From CAZBME01 sp964645835 (GTDB taxonomy: Bacteria > Desulfobacterota > Syntrophia > Syntrophales > UBA8958), in assembly GCA_964645835.1 (NCBI GenBank), contig CAZYDG010000085.1, positions 99,174 through 163,173 on the forward strand: a stretch of DNA of 64,000 nucleotides. Reading direction: 5' to 3'. This document shows, piece after piece, positions 56,363-64,000 of this stretch. The position numbers and the translations under genes are program-made. Numbering within the stretch: position 1 is the stretch's first letter; the number at the start of each line of letters is the position of its first letter. Under the pieces are notes generated by a model. That model did not search any database and was not told the origin of the DNA. It was given only the letters and a program-made list of their open reading frames with translations.

Positions 56363-58921
56363 TTATGCTCTTTCTGTGTTTGATTTATCGCTTTCGAGCA
56401 CCTGCCGGATGATTTCCGCAAGAGCACTAGTATTTACAGGTTTCATGACGAATTCTCTTATCCCGAGTTGCCCGGCGAGGTCTTTGGAGATGCGTTCGCT
56501 GTATCCCGTGCACAGTATGATCGGGATGTCTCTGCGGAGGTCCATAAGCCGCTGCGCCAACCTGTCTCCGGTCATCACCGGCATCGTCATGTCGGTGATA
56601 ACGAGATCAAATTGATCGGGAGCTTTCTTGAAAATTTCCAATGCCGCAATACTGCTCGTTTCTGCAGTCACCCTATAGCCGAGGTCTTCCAGCATCGTCT
56701 TTAACATGCTTACCAGAAGAGGATCATCATCGACAATCAGGATATCCTCAGTCCCTCCGGGTAAGAGCTTTTCAGCGGAAGGTTTCGCTGTCGCCGCATC
56801 AGATTCCAACTCGGGAAGATAGATATCGAATGTCGTCCCCACTCCTAATCGGCTCTTACAGACAATCGCCCCCTTGTGGTTTTTTACGATCCCGCTAACG
56901 ACGGCAAGGCCCAGGCCCGTGCCTTGCCCCATTTCCTTTGTGGTAAAATAGGGGTCAAAGATCCTTTCCATGACCTCCGGTGTCATTCCCTGGCCGGTAT
57001 CACTTATTGAGATTCGCATATAGGGACCTGCAGTCAGATCCAAATCCCTGGCCGCGGCATTATCAAGAATATTTTCTTTGTCGAGGCGGATCTCCAGGCC
57101 CCCCCCCTTTTCATCCATGGCATGAGTCGCATTGATGCAGATGTTCATCAAAACCTGATGGATTTGCGTGTAATTGGACATGACTCGTCCCGATGACATC
57201 AGGTTCATCCGGATCTCAATGGTCGTGGGAATTACCGCTCTTAGCATCTTTAGCGTTTCCTTGATGACGGATTCGATGGCGATCGGCGAATAGGCGACCT
57301 CAGCACGCCTGCTCAATGTGAGCAGGTGCACCACGAGTTCTTTGGCCCGGTTGCTCGCCTGGAGAACTTTGTCGAGATCGCTTTTTGTTATATCAACGTT
57401 GGGCAGGTGTCTGACGGCCATTTCTGAAAAACCGATTATGACGGCAAGGATATTGTTGAAGTCATGGGCGATGCCTCCGGCCAATGTTCCGATGGCCTCC
57501 ATCTTTTGGGCATGAATGAGCTGGGACCGTAATTTCTCTTGTTCCTTCTGAACCCGGATTCGTTCGGTAATGTCCTGTGCAGTTTGAACAGCGCCTATGA
57601 CTTCTTTCCGATGATTATATATCCGTGCCGCCTGAATTAACATTATATGCTCTTCCCCGTTGAGCATGATCCGGCCAACACTTTCGAAAGCTCCCGGGAA
57701 AACATCGCTCTTGGAAAGCCCTCTGGAACCAAATTTCCGCATAAGCTCTTTGTCTGTCATTTCCAGAATAAGTTTGGCAAGAGGAGGCGGTGCCTTGTCC
57801 TTAAAAAAAAGACTTAAGTCCAGTTTTTGCCCCAACATCTCGCTCTTCGCTTTTCCTGTAATTATCTCGCTATTTCTATTCCAGAGAACAATCGTGTTAT
57901 TCAGATCCGTCATGAATGATGGGATTGGAATGCCGTCCAGAATAGCGGCAAGACGATCATGTTCCGAGGCAAGCGCCGCCTCCATCTTCTTTTGATCCGT
58001 AACATCTTTAATCGTTTCGATGGCCCCGGCAATAGCTCCTTTTGTGTCATATAGAGGAGACGCCGTTCCAAGATGGTAGACCGGGTTTCCCCTGAAGTCA
58101 GGTATAAATTCTTCCCCGACAAGGGTGCTCTCTTGCCACTTTGTCGAAGTGTACTTTTCCTGTACTTCATCATTCGGCTCTAAGACCAGGTCAATAAGAA
58201 GGGGTCTCCTCTCACCGTAAAACGGCAGGGCGTATTCATAATTTCCTTTGTTAAGAATTTCTTCAGACTGGACCCCTGTCATATTTTCAATAGCCTTATT
58301 CCATGCGATTACTTGCCCTTCATTATTTATAACCAGCGTGGCATCGGGCAAAAACTCGATGATGTTCGAAAGTCGTCTCTGGCTTTCCTGCAGCGCCTTT
58401 TCCGTTTTCTTATGCTCTACAACTTCTTCCTGCAATTCCTTGTTGGCCCGCGCCAACTCCTCAGTCCTCTCTTCAACCCTCTGCTCCAGCAGCTCTTTCT
58501 CTTCCCGAAGCCGGGTAGTTAGCTCCCTGATATGAAGATGTACTCCTACGCGAGCCAATACCTCTTCTCGTTGGAAAGGCTTGGTTATATAGTCCACCGC
58601 ACCCACGGCAAATCCCTTGACCTTATGTTCTGTTTCCGCGAGTGCCGTCATAAAAATCACGGGAATATCCTTGGTGCTTTCCATGGCCTTCAGTTGGCGG
58701 CATACCTCATACCCATCCATTTGCGGCATAAGGATATCGAGCAGGATGAGATCCGGTCTTGCATTATGCGCCCTTTCCAGGCCCATTTCAAAATCTTCGG
58801 CCACAAGAATCGTGAAACTACTGTCCTCAAGAAAACCCGACATCACGGCCAGGTTATTGGGTTCATCATCGATGATCAGGATGGTTGGTTCCGTCAGCCC
58901 GCTATTGCCTTGAGTCTTCAT
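56363..58921 (-). CDS. Hybrid sensor histidine kinase (REC-PAS-PAS-HisKA-HATPase-REC)
   Basis: This 852-residue soluble kinase has an N-terminal receiver (LILLDILMPQMDGYEV near 57), a coiled coil, two PAS domains (about 180-440), and a HisKA segment with GGIAHDFNNILAVIIGFSEM. The ATPase core contains DTGQGM and GQGTGLGLAVVSGIVK. The C-terminal receiver has DLVITDMTMPVMTGD. No membrane helix is present. The HDFNN phospho-acceptor type is common in deltaproteobacterial hybrid kinases. It lies six bases upstream of the NtrC-type gene and 11 bases downstream of the membrane hybrid kinase gene, suggesting a branched phosphorelay that feeds the sigma-54 activator. Confidence 0.9.
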   Translation of the reverse strand: MKTQGNSGLTEPTILIIDDEPNNLAVMSGFLEDSSFTILVAEDFEMGLERAHNARPDLILLDILMPQMDGYEVCRQLKAMESTKDIPVIFMTALAETEHKVKGFAVGAVDYITKPFQREEVLARVGVHLHIRELTTRLREEKELLEQRVEERTEELARANKELQEEVVEHKKTEKALQESQRRLSNIIEFLPDATLVINNEGQVIAWNKAIENMTGVQSEEILNKGNYEYALPFYGERRPLLIDLVLEPNDEVQEKYTSTKWQESTLVGEEFIPDFRGNPVYHLGTASPLYDTKGAIAGAIETIKDVTDQKKMEAALASEHDRLAAILDGIPIPSFMTDLNNTIVLWNRNSEIITGKAKSEMLGQKLDLSLFFKDKAPPPLAKLILEMTDKELMRKFGSRGLSKSDVFPGAFESVGRIMLNGEEHIMLIQAARIYNHRKEVIGAVQTAQDITERIRVQKEQEKLRSQLIHAQKMEAIGTLAGGIAHDFNNILAVIIGFSEMAVRHLPNVDITKSDLDKVLQASNRAKELVVHLLTLSRRAEVAYSPIAIESVIKETLKMLRAVIPTTIEIRMNLMSSGRVMSNYTQIHQVLMNICINATHAMDEKGGGLEIRLDKENILDNAAARDLDLTAGPYMRISISDTGQGMTPEVMERIFDPYFTTKEMGQGTGLGLAVVSGIVKNHKGAIVCKSRLGVGTTFDIYLPELESDAATAKPSAEKLLPGGTEDILIVDDDPLLVSMLKTMLEDLGYRVTAETSSIAALEIFKKAPDQFDLVITDMTMPVMTGDRLAQRLMDLRRDIPIILCTGYSERISKDLAGQLGIREFVMKPVNTSALAEIIRQVLESDKSNTERA

Positions 58922-58932
58922 AAATGCACTTA

Positions 58933-61900
58933 TTATCCTTCTTCTATAAGATTTTCTACCAGTTCCAGAATAGCTTTGGTTTTAAAGGCTGAGGCCAAAC
59001 TATTCAGTTGATTGGCGAAAGGACGGTATCGTTCGTCCTTCTCACCCAACTCGGTAGCCCATAGTTTGATTTTCCGCACATTGCCCATGACGGCTAATTC
59101 GCGTAAAGCATTCATCTCTTCCGGAGAAGGGATGACCAAAGGATCTTCCTGCGATTCACATGCAATATCCTGCTTACTCTCTCGATTTATCCATTCTATA
59201 TGCAGTGTCTTGCCCAAGATAGTCAACAATTCTTTCATTCTGACCGGTTTATGCACAAAAGCATTACATCCCGCCACCATGCTTGCCTTCCGGTCTATGT
59301 CAAAAACGCTTGCCGATATAGCAATGATGACAATATTGTCTAACTCGGAAAATTTCCGAATCTCCCTGACGGCTTCATATCCATTCATTACCGGCATCCT
59401 GAGGTCCATGAGTATCACGTCAGGTCGAAAAGTTTTTGCCTTTTCTACTGAGTCTCTGCCGTCTTGCGCTTCCAAAATTTGAAAATCAAGGGGCTTTAGC
59501 ATATCGATCAACACCATCCTGTTGTAATCATTATCATCCACAACCAACACGGTGCGGCGATCTCCTTTATAGGCGACAATGCCCTCTTCCCAGGATGATT
59601 CCTCTTTAATTTCGGCGTATGCCTCAGGCAGGGCAACCTCGAAGAAGAAGGAGCTTCCCTTGCCCAAAACGCTCTCAACATGAATGACGCCGCCCATAGC
59701 CCCGACAAGGGCCTGGCTTATGGCCAATCCCAACCCTGTCCCTGTCTTGAACTTATCTGCGCCCAACTGAACAAAAGGGGTAAAAAGATTATTGATCTGG
59801 TCCGGAGCTATGCCTTCACCCGTATCGGTTACGTCAAAACGGATAGTAAACGTTTCCCGCCCCTCATCCCCCATCTGCCTGTCAACAACCGCCGCAGTAA
59901 AGGATACGCTTCCATGTTCGGTAAATTTCACCGCATTGCCCAGAAGATTGAGCAGAACCTGTCTCAGCCTGGTTTCATCGGCCTTTACCGATGAAGGAAG
60001 AGCTGCGTTTGCATCATAAATAAAATTAATCCCCCTTTCCTTGGCACGCATATCGATAATTCCGACAATGCTCTTTAAAAAAACAGGCAGGTTGATATCG
60101 GTTGGATGCAGCTCCATCCGCCCGGCTTCGATTCTTGATATGTCCAGCACATCGTTTATCAGCATGAGCAGATAATTACCGCTCTTTTCTATTACGTTCA
60201 GCCCGTCTTCCTGCAAACTGTTATGCTCCGTGCTCCGTTTGAGAATTTGTGTATAGCCCAGTATTCCATTCAGAGGCGTCCTTAATTCATGGCTCATATT
60301 GGCGAGGAACGAGCTTTTCGCTCGATTGGCAACTTCGGCGCGCTCCTTGGCTTCCAGGAGTTCACCCGTCCGTTTGTTCACCAATTCTTCAAGGTGATCG
60401 CGGTAGTCCTGCAGTTCATGGATTTTGTTTTTGAGATCGTCGGTGAGGGTTTTTATCGAAAGCCTCATTGAATTCACGCTTTTCGAGAGTACCCCGATCT
60501 CATCCTTTCCCGGAACAGCAAGGGAAACGTCTTCAGTGCTGAAATCTCCTCCGGCAATGCGGTTCGCAGCCTGGACAATTTTGCCAAGGGGCCTTGTCAG
60601 GTATCCTGAAACGAAGGGGGAAAAAAGGATGATGGCAAGACCAAAAAGGACGGCTATCGCCGTCATCAGATGCTCAAGTTGACTCACCGGTGACAGGGCC
60701 TCCGCCTTGTGTATCTCGGAGATCAAAGCCCACTTCGTACCCCAGATGCTAAGCGGTGTGTAAGCCGAGAGAACCGGAGCGCCGTCGTAGTTCAGGGTTA
60801 TGCCGTGGCCTGTTTTGTTTGACAGGGCTTCCTTGACAACGTAAGTATTCAAACGCCCTTTGTCGAGATTTTCAAAAGATGCTTTCACCGAGAATTTTTT
60901 GGGATTTAAAAAGGAATCGGACCTCATGAGATGATCTGAACCAACCAGATAGGTCTCTTCTGTCTTTCCCAGTCCTGACCGTTCCTGCATCACCTTGTTA
61001 ACGGCGTCATTAAAGAGCTGAAGAGCCACGATCATTTCTATTTTGCCATCATGTATAACCGGTTGGGCGATGAAAGCGGATGGTTTTCCTTCCGAAGGGG
61101 CATAGGGCTGAAAGTCGGCGAATCCGAATTTCCCCTCCTTTGTTACATTCCTGACAAGGTTTCCCAAGCCGGAGGCGGCATATCTGCCGTTGAGGATATT
61201 CGTCTGATAATCCGCCTTGTGAGCCACGGAATAAAATATTTCTCCGTTGGGATGAATCAGAAAAAGATCGTGGTATCCGTATTGCCTGACGTATTTGGTG
61301 AAATAATCTTCTTGTTCCGATTCAAGTTTAGGGGCAATAACTTCCTCAAGACTTACGGAGGTAACCATTGCCCAGTCCAATCCACGAATATTAAGCGGAT
61401 CATAGGCAATGAGCCGTGCATCTGTTGAACCGAGGGTTTCTACAGTTGTCCCCGATTTCCCTGACAGGGCCTTGTCGATGAAACTGTAAGAAAGAGATGT
61501 GCCGAATTTTCCTTTACTTACCTCGCTGTCGTTTCTCTGAGCGGTCTTCCCCTCCGATTTGCCTACAAGATAAGTTTCTCCCGTTTTCCCCATACCTTTT
61601 CGGCGCTGGATGATCTTATTGATGGGTTCTTTGTTGAGCTTGAGAACAACGACGCCGGTTGTTTCCCGATTTTGCAGAATCGGGGCGGCAATGAAAGAAA
61701 TATACTGATTACCGGAAGGAGCATATAAAGAAAAGTCTTCAATAACCGCTTCCTTCAATCCTTTTTTAAAACATCTGACAAGGCCTGTGTTTTTTAATTC
61801 ACCTCTTAGAACGTTTTGATTCAGATCAGATTCCTTATTCAACGCATAGACGACACGGCCGGCCTTATTAATCAGCAGGATGTCATAAAATCCATATTTT

Positions 61901-62355
61901 TCCTTGAACTGCCTGAATGAAGAGCCGTATTTCTCCCTGTCGAGAAATCTGTACATGCTCTCATTAAGGTGTCCATCATCTTTTACGGCATCCGAAAAGC
62001 TGTCCAGGGCCTCGATAATGGCGGTATTTTTGGAGATGACGCTTATGTCGTTAAGGCGATTCTGAAAATATTCTTCTATCTGCGCCTTTTTGTTCTCTTG
62101 CGCAGTTTTCAACTTGTCAAAAGCAGCCTGTCTGAAATTATCCACCGTGACCATAAGAGTTGCCATGTCCGTTTCACGCTCGGCAAAGAAATTCATGATC
62201 CGGTTCTTCTTGATCTCCCTAATGCTCACGAGTTTACTGAAGGCCTGGTCGGATAAAGCCTGGTCGGAATTTATGAGAGCGATAATACCTGTGACCATAA
62301 AAGGGATAATCCCCATAGCCAGAAGAGTTATAGAGAGTTTTGCACTAAATTTCAT
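58933..62355 (-). CDS. Membrane hybrid histidine kinase with double Cache-like sensor
   Basis: This 1140-residue protein has an N-terminal helix (SITLLAMGIIPFMVTGIIAL) and a periplasmic region of about 530 residues with two similar Cache-like halves (each with GKTGETYLVG or GKTEETYLVG). A second helix follows near 565 (LMTAIAVLFGLAIILFSPFV), then HAMP and a coiled coil. HisKA has HELRTPLNGILGYTQI; the ATPase has DTGEGI and GTGLGLAISQAL; the receiver has VILMDLRMPVMNGYEAV. A helical C-terminal region of about 90 residues ends the protein. It probably senses small molecules or the ligand-loaded binding protein encoded upstream and passes phosphate on through its receiver. It is a central member of the regulatory cassette. 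Confidence 0.9.
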   Translation of the reverse strand: MKFSAKLSITLLAMGIIPFMVTGIIALINSDQALSDQAFSKLVSIREIKKNRIMNFFAERETDMATLMVTVDNFRQAAFDKLKTAQENKKAQIEEYFQNRLNDISVISKNTAIIEALDSFSDAVKDDGHLNESMYRFLDREKYGSSFRQFKEKYGFYDILLINKAGRVVYALNKESDLNQNVLRGELKNTGLVRCFKKGLKEAVIEDFSLYAPSGNQYISFIAAPILQNRETTGVVVLKLNKEPINKIIQRRKGMGKTGETYLVGKSEGKTAQRNDSEVSKGKFGTSLSYSFIDKALSGKSGTTVETLGSTDARLIAYDPLNIRGLDWAMVTSVSLEEVIAPKLESEQEDYFTKYVRQYGYHDLFLIHPNGEIFYSVAHKADYQTNILNGRYAASGLGNLVRNVTKEGKFGFADFQPYAPSEGKPSAFIAQPVIHDGKIEMIVALQLFNDAVNKVMQERSGLGKTEETYLVGSDHLMRSDSFLNPKKFSVKASFENLDKGRLNTYVVKEALSNKTGHGITLNYDGAPVLSAYTPLSIWGTKWALISEIHKAEALSPVSQLEHLMTAIAVLFGLAIILFSPFVSGYLTRPLGKIVQAANRIAGGDFSTEDVSLAVPGKDEIGVLSKSVNSMRLSIKTLTDDLKNKIHELQDYRDHLEELVNKRTGELLEAKERAEVANRAKSSFLANMSHELRTPLNGILGYTQILKRSTEHNSLQEDGLNVIEKSGNYLLMLINDVLDISRIEAGRMELHPTDINLPVFLKSIVGIIDMRAKERGINFIYDANAALPSSVKADETRLRQVLLNLLGNAVKFTEHGSVSFTAAVVDRQMGDEGRETFTIRFDVTDTGEGIAPDQINNLFTPFVQLGADKFKTGTGLGLAISQALVGAMGGVIHVESVLGKGSSFFFEVALPEAYAEIKEESSWEEGIVAYKGDRRTVLVVDDNDYNRMVLIDMLKPLDFQILEAQDGRDSVEKAKTFRPDVILMDLRMPVMNGYEAVREIRKFSELDNIVIIAISASVFDIDRKASMVAGCNAFVHKPVRMKELLTILGKTLHIEWINRESKQDIACESQEDPLVIPSPEEMNALRELAVMGNVRKIKLWATELGEKDERYRPFANQLNSLASAFKTKAILELVENLIEEG

Positions 62356-62430
62356 TTCTTGCCTTTGTCAGGGTCGAATTTGAAGCATTTGTAAGTGTTC
62401 TCAAATATTTCATCACCTTAACCTATCGGT

Positions 62431-63642
62431 CTATTTTGTCCAAGGCGGCGAAATAATCTTATCGCAGGTCTTTAATTCTTCTGGATAGGTGACACACATT
62501 TTTCCACCTTCTTGCCACTGCATCATCATGAACTGACGGTAACCCGTGCCGAATTTCGCATGGTGATCTTTTTCAAACACCCATCTACCCGAAACGCCGT
62601 TCACATCTGTCATTTCGAGCGCTTTCACAAGCGCCTCCGGTTCCGTCGTCCCCGCTTTTTCAATTGCAGCTTTTAAAATGTACAGGGCATCGTAAGTGTA
62701 AGCGGATGTATATTCCGGGTAGGTGTTGTATCTCTCGCGATAATTTTTGACGAATGATTTCTCCCGATCGACGATCCCCGTTACGCCGGAAAATATGATC
62801 GTAGTTGCGCTTAATGATTTGCCGTGCGTCAAGTTCCATGTCTCCGCATACCTGGCCAATATACCGGTGAGCATGGGCCCCCTAGTTTCAGCCCAATCGG
62901 ATATATATCCTACAGGATCAACATGCGATGATGCCACAAGGACTGCCCCCGCCTTATTCGTTATCATCTCTTGATAGTAAGGTTTAAAATCTTTTGTTGT
63001 CCTGTAGAAATATTCAAATACGGGGATTTTTACTCCCTTTGCCTTCAATGCCTTTTCCCATTTTTCAGCAATGGGCCTGGTCCAGACTGCATATTCAATC
63101 AATAGGCCGATGCTTTGAATCCGGCGATTTTCTACAAGCTCCTTGATTATATATTCAGTGGTGAAATCAGCCAACTCATATGAATTATGCATAACTCTGA
63201 ACATGTATTTGTATTTGTCGTATTCTTTTGCGACCTTATCCGCTAAGATAGGACTGGCTGCGCCGGTCGGCAGAAACGGAATCTTGAGGTCGGCCATTGG
63301 CTCCATAACCATCAATGCCACATCGCTGGAGCCCGTGCCCACAACGGCAACCGCCTTATCTTCCTTCACCAGGCTCTGATAACCATATATTCCCATAACG
63401 GTCTTGTAACGGTCATCCCGATATTTGAGGACCACCTTTTTGCCCAATATGCCGCCTTCTCTATTGATGGCATCCCCGGCCATTTCCGCCGCGCACCTTA
63501 TTCCCTTTCCGTTGTGGTCATCGAAGCTACCCAGGACTCCGATGATTATAGTGTCCTCCGCTTTCAAAGGTGCAAAGAAAGTGAAAAAAAAGAATAACCC
63601 CATACCGATGATTCTGATGACTTTCAATCCTCGGTTTTTCAT
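62431..63642 (-). CDS. LivK-type periplasmic ligand-binding protein
   Basis: This 403-residue protein has a signal peptide (IIGMGLFFFFTFFAPLKAED) and a type 1 periplasmic-binding fold of the branched-chain amino acid/amide family (IIIGVLGSFDDHNGKGIRCA, then AVVGTGSSDVALMVMEPMAD). No permease or ATPase genes are nearby; instead, hybrid kinase genes follow. It is therefore probably a sensory ligand receptor for the kinase rather than a transport component, an arrangement known in other two-component systems. GGCAAAGGAGAC precedes the start. A protein-kinase remnant overlaps its start codon upstream. Confidence 0.85.
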   Translation of the reverse strand: MKNRGLKVIRIIGMGLFFFFTFFAPLKAEDTIIIGVLGSFDDHNGKGIRCAAEMAGDAINREGGILGKKVVLKYRDDRYKTVMGIYGYQSLVKEDKAVAVVGTGSSDVALMVMEPMADLKIPFLPTGAASPILADKVAKEYDKYKYMFRVMHNSYELADFTTEYIIKELVENRRIQSIGLLIEYAVWTRPIAEKWEKALKAKGVKIPVFEYFYRTTKDFKPYYQEMITNKAGAVLVASSHVDPVGYISDWAETRGPMLTGILARYAETWNLTHGKSLSATTIIFSGVTGIVDREKSFVKNYRERYNTYPEYTSAYTYDALYILKAAIEKAGTTEPEALVKALEMTDVNGVSGRWVFEKDHHAKFGTGYRQFMMMQWQEGGKMCVTYPEELKTCDKIISPPWTK

Positions 63643-63791
63643 GACTTTGTCTCCTTTGCCTGGGTAGGATAATCATGATTCAAGAGCTTAATGACAACGG
63701 GCGATCCATCTGCATCACGCATCGCTCGATAGATGACCGAATGATCGCTTCTGAAATATTTTTTCCAAGATCCTGCATCCGGGTACTGAAA
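63639..63791 (-). pseudogene. Fragment of a Ser/Thr protein kinase N-lobe
   Basis: On the minus strand, reading into the start of the ligand-binding protein gene, a frame encodes HSVIYRAMRDADGSPVVIKL followed by LNHDYPTQ, then stops at an ATGA overlap with the next gene. SVIYRA and PVVIKLL match the beta2-beta3 region, with the invariant Lys, of large multi-domain bacterial Ser/Thr kinases. An in-frame stop lies just upstream, near 63795, and no start or catalytic loop remains. It is therefore a remnant about 50 codons long. Confidence 0.5.
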
Positions 63792-63962
63792 TCAAATATA
63801 TAGCCAAACCTCCGCGAAAGTATTTACTAAATTTTTTTTATGACATTGTAAAGAAGAATACGAATTGCCTCAAATTAAATGTTACCGAAGGAGGTGAATA
63901 AAAAGGATCGTTGACTCATAATTCGATATTACCGAATACCGCCATTTCTATGGAGGTTGAAT

Positions 63963-64000
63963 ATGAGTCCGCAATCGAAAAAAGAATACACCGAAGCCAC
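63963..64000 (+). CDS. Start of a probable transposase/integrase-core gene (partial)
   Basis: An ATG at 63963 behind TATGGAGGTTGA opens MSPQSKKEYTEA and runs off the window. The first residues resemble the start of integrase-core transposases common in deltaproteobacteria. With twelve residues visible the call is weak. The 172 bases before it hold no gene that I can support. Confidence 0.35.
   Translation, partial: MSPQSKKEYTEA

Noticed and set aside
62431..63642. Branched-chain amino acid ABC transporter operon
   Set aside because: No permease or ATPase genes follow; the downstream genes are hybrid kinases, so a sensory role is preferred.
63675..63803. 42-codon plus-strand frame
   Set aside because: It has a poor ribosome site and lies antisense to a frame with recognisable protein-kinase sequence.

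Overview
The window looks like chromosome from a Gram-negative, anaerobic, Desulfobacterota-type bacterium (deltaproteobacterial, possibly Syntrophales-like). This rests on two cobalamin-dependent and two further radical SAM enzymes in a lipid cluster, type IV pilin genes, many NtrC-type sigma-54 signals, and several families of palindromic intergenic repeats. The taxonomic guess is inference. No rRNA, tRNA or CRISPR array was seen.

Region 1 (1-866, minus strand) is the end of a pseudopilin operon (FimT/GspH-like, PilV-like, start of a further gene).

Region 2 (1215-17052, plus strand) is a large type II fatty-acid/polyketide-like operon: three acyl carrier proteins, a CrtI-like FAD oxidoreductase, two B12-binding radical SAM proteins, a paralogous pair of other radical SAM proteins, a frameshifted polysaccharide deacetylase, a hotdog dehydratase, three ketosynthases, a thioesterase, a lysophospholipid-type acyltransferase and a dehydratase-phosphopantetheinyl transferase fusion. 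The set resembles the 'ladderane-type' lipid clusters proposed from anammox genomes and also seen in non-anammox deltaproteobacteria. Region 3 (17053-19983) separates the two lipid modules and looks inserted: hipBA, a repeat and a frameshifted phzF. Region 4 (20180-29062) is a dialkylresorcinol/flexirubin-type module (PlsY-like, DarA, DarB, small conserved protein, BtrH-like protein, ABC exporter, ACP, ketosynthase and a Cys-less ketosynthase partner). No ketoreductase or enoyl reductase is present in either module. A secreted coiled-coil protein and a small membrane protein follow (29342-31849).

Region 5 (31868-54913) is a surface-attachment and c-di-GMP region: an HDOD protein and chemoreceptor, a broken diguanylate cyclase, a 2403-residue adhesin carrying two seven-bladed FG-GAP propellers, a complete type I secretion system, an OGT-like glycosyltransferase, a PilZ protein, a response regulator, vapBC and a PAS-GGDEF protein. 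Five transcription units here share one promoter architecture: two 17-bp palindromes (consensus GTCCGGAAATTNCGGAC) 24-25 bp apart, 112-127 bp upstream of a sigma-54-like -24/-12 element. Region 6 (54948-63642, minus strand) is a regulatory cassette: periplasmic ligand-binding protein, two hybrid histidine kinases and an NtrC-family activator that is the obvious candidate to bind these palindromes. The right edge holds a protein-kinase remnant and the start of a probable transposase.

The most interesting points are the fused ladderane-type/dialkylresorcinol lipid cluster and the five-member sigma-54 adhesion regulon with its likely activator in the same window.
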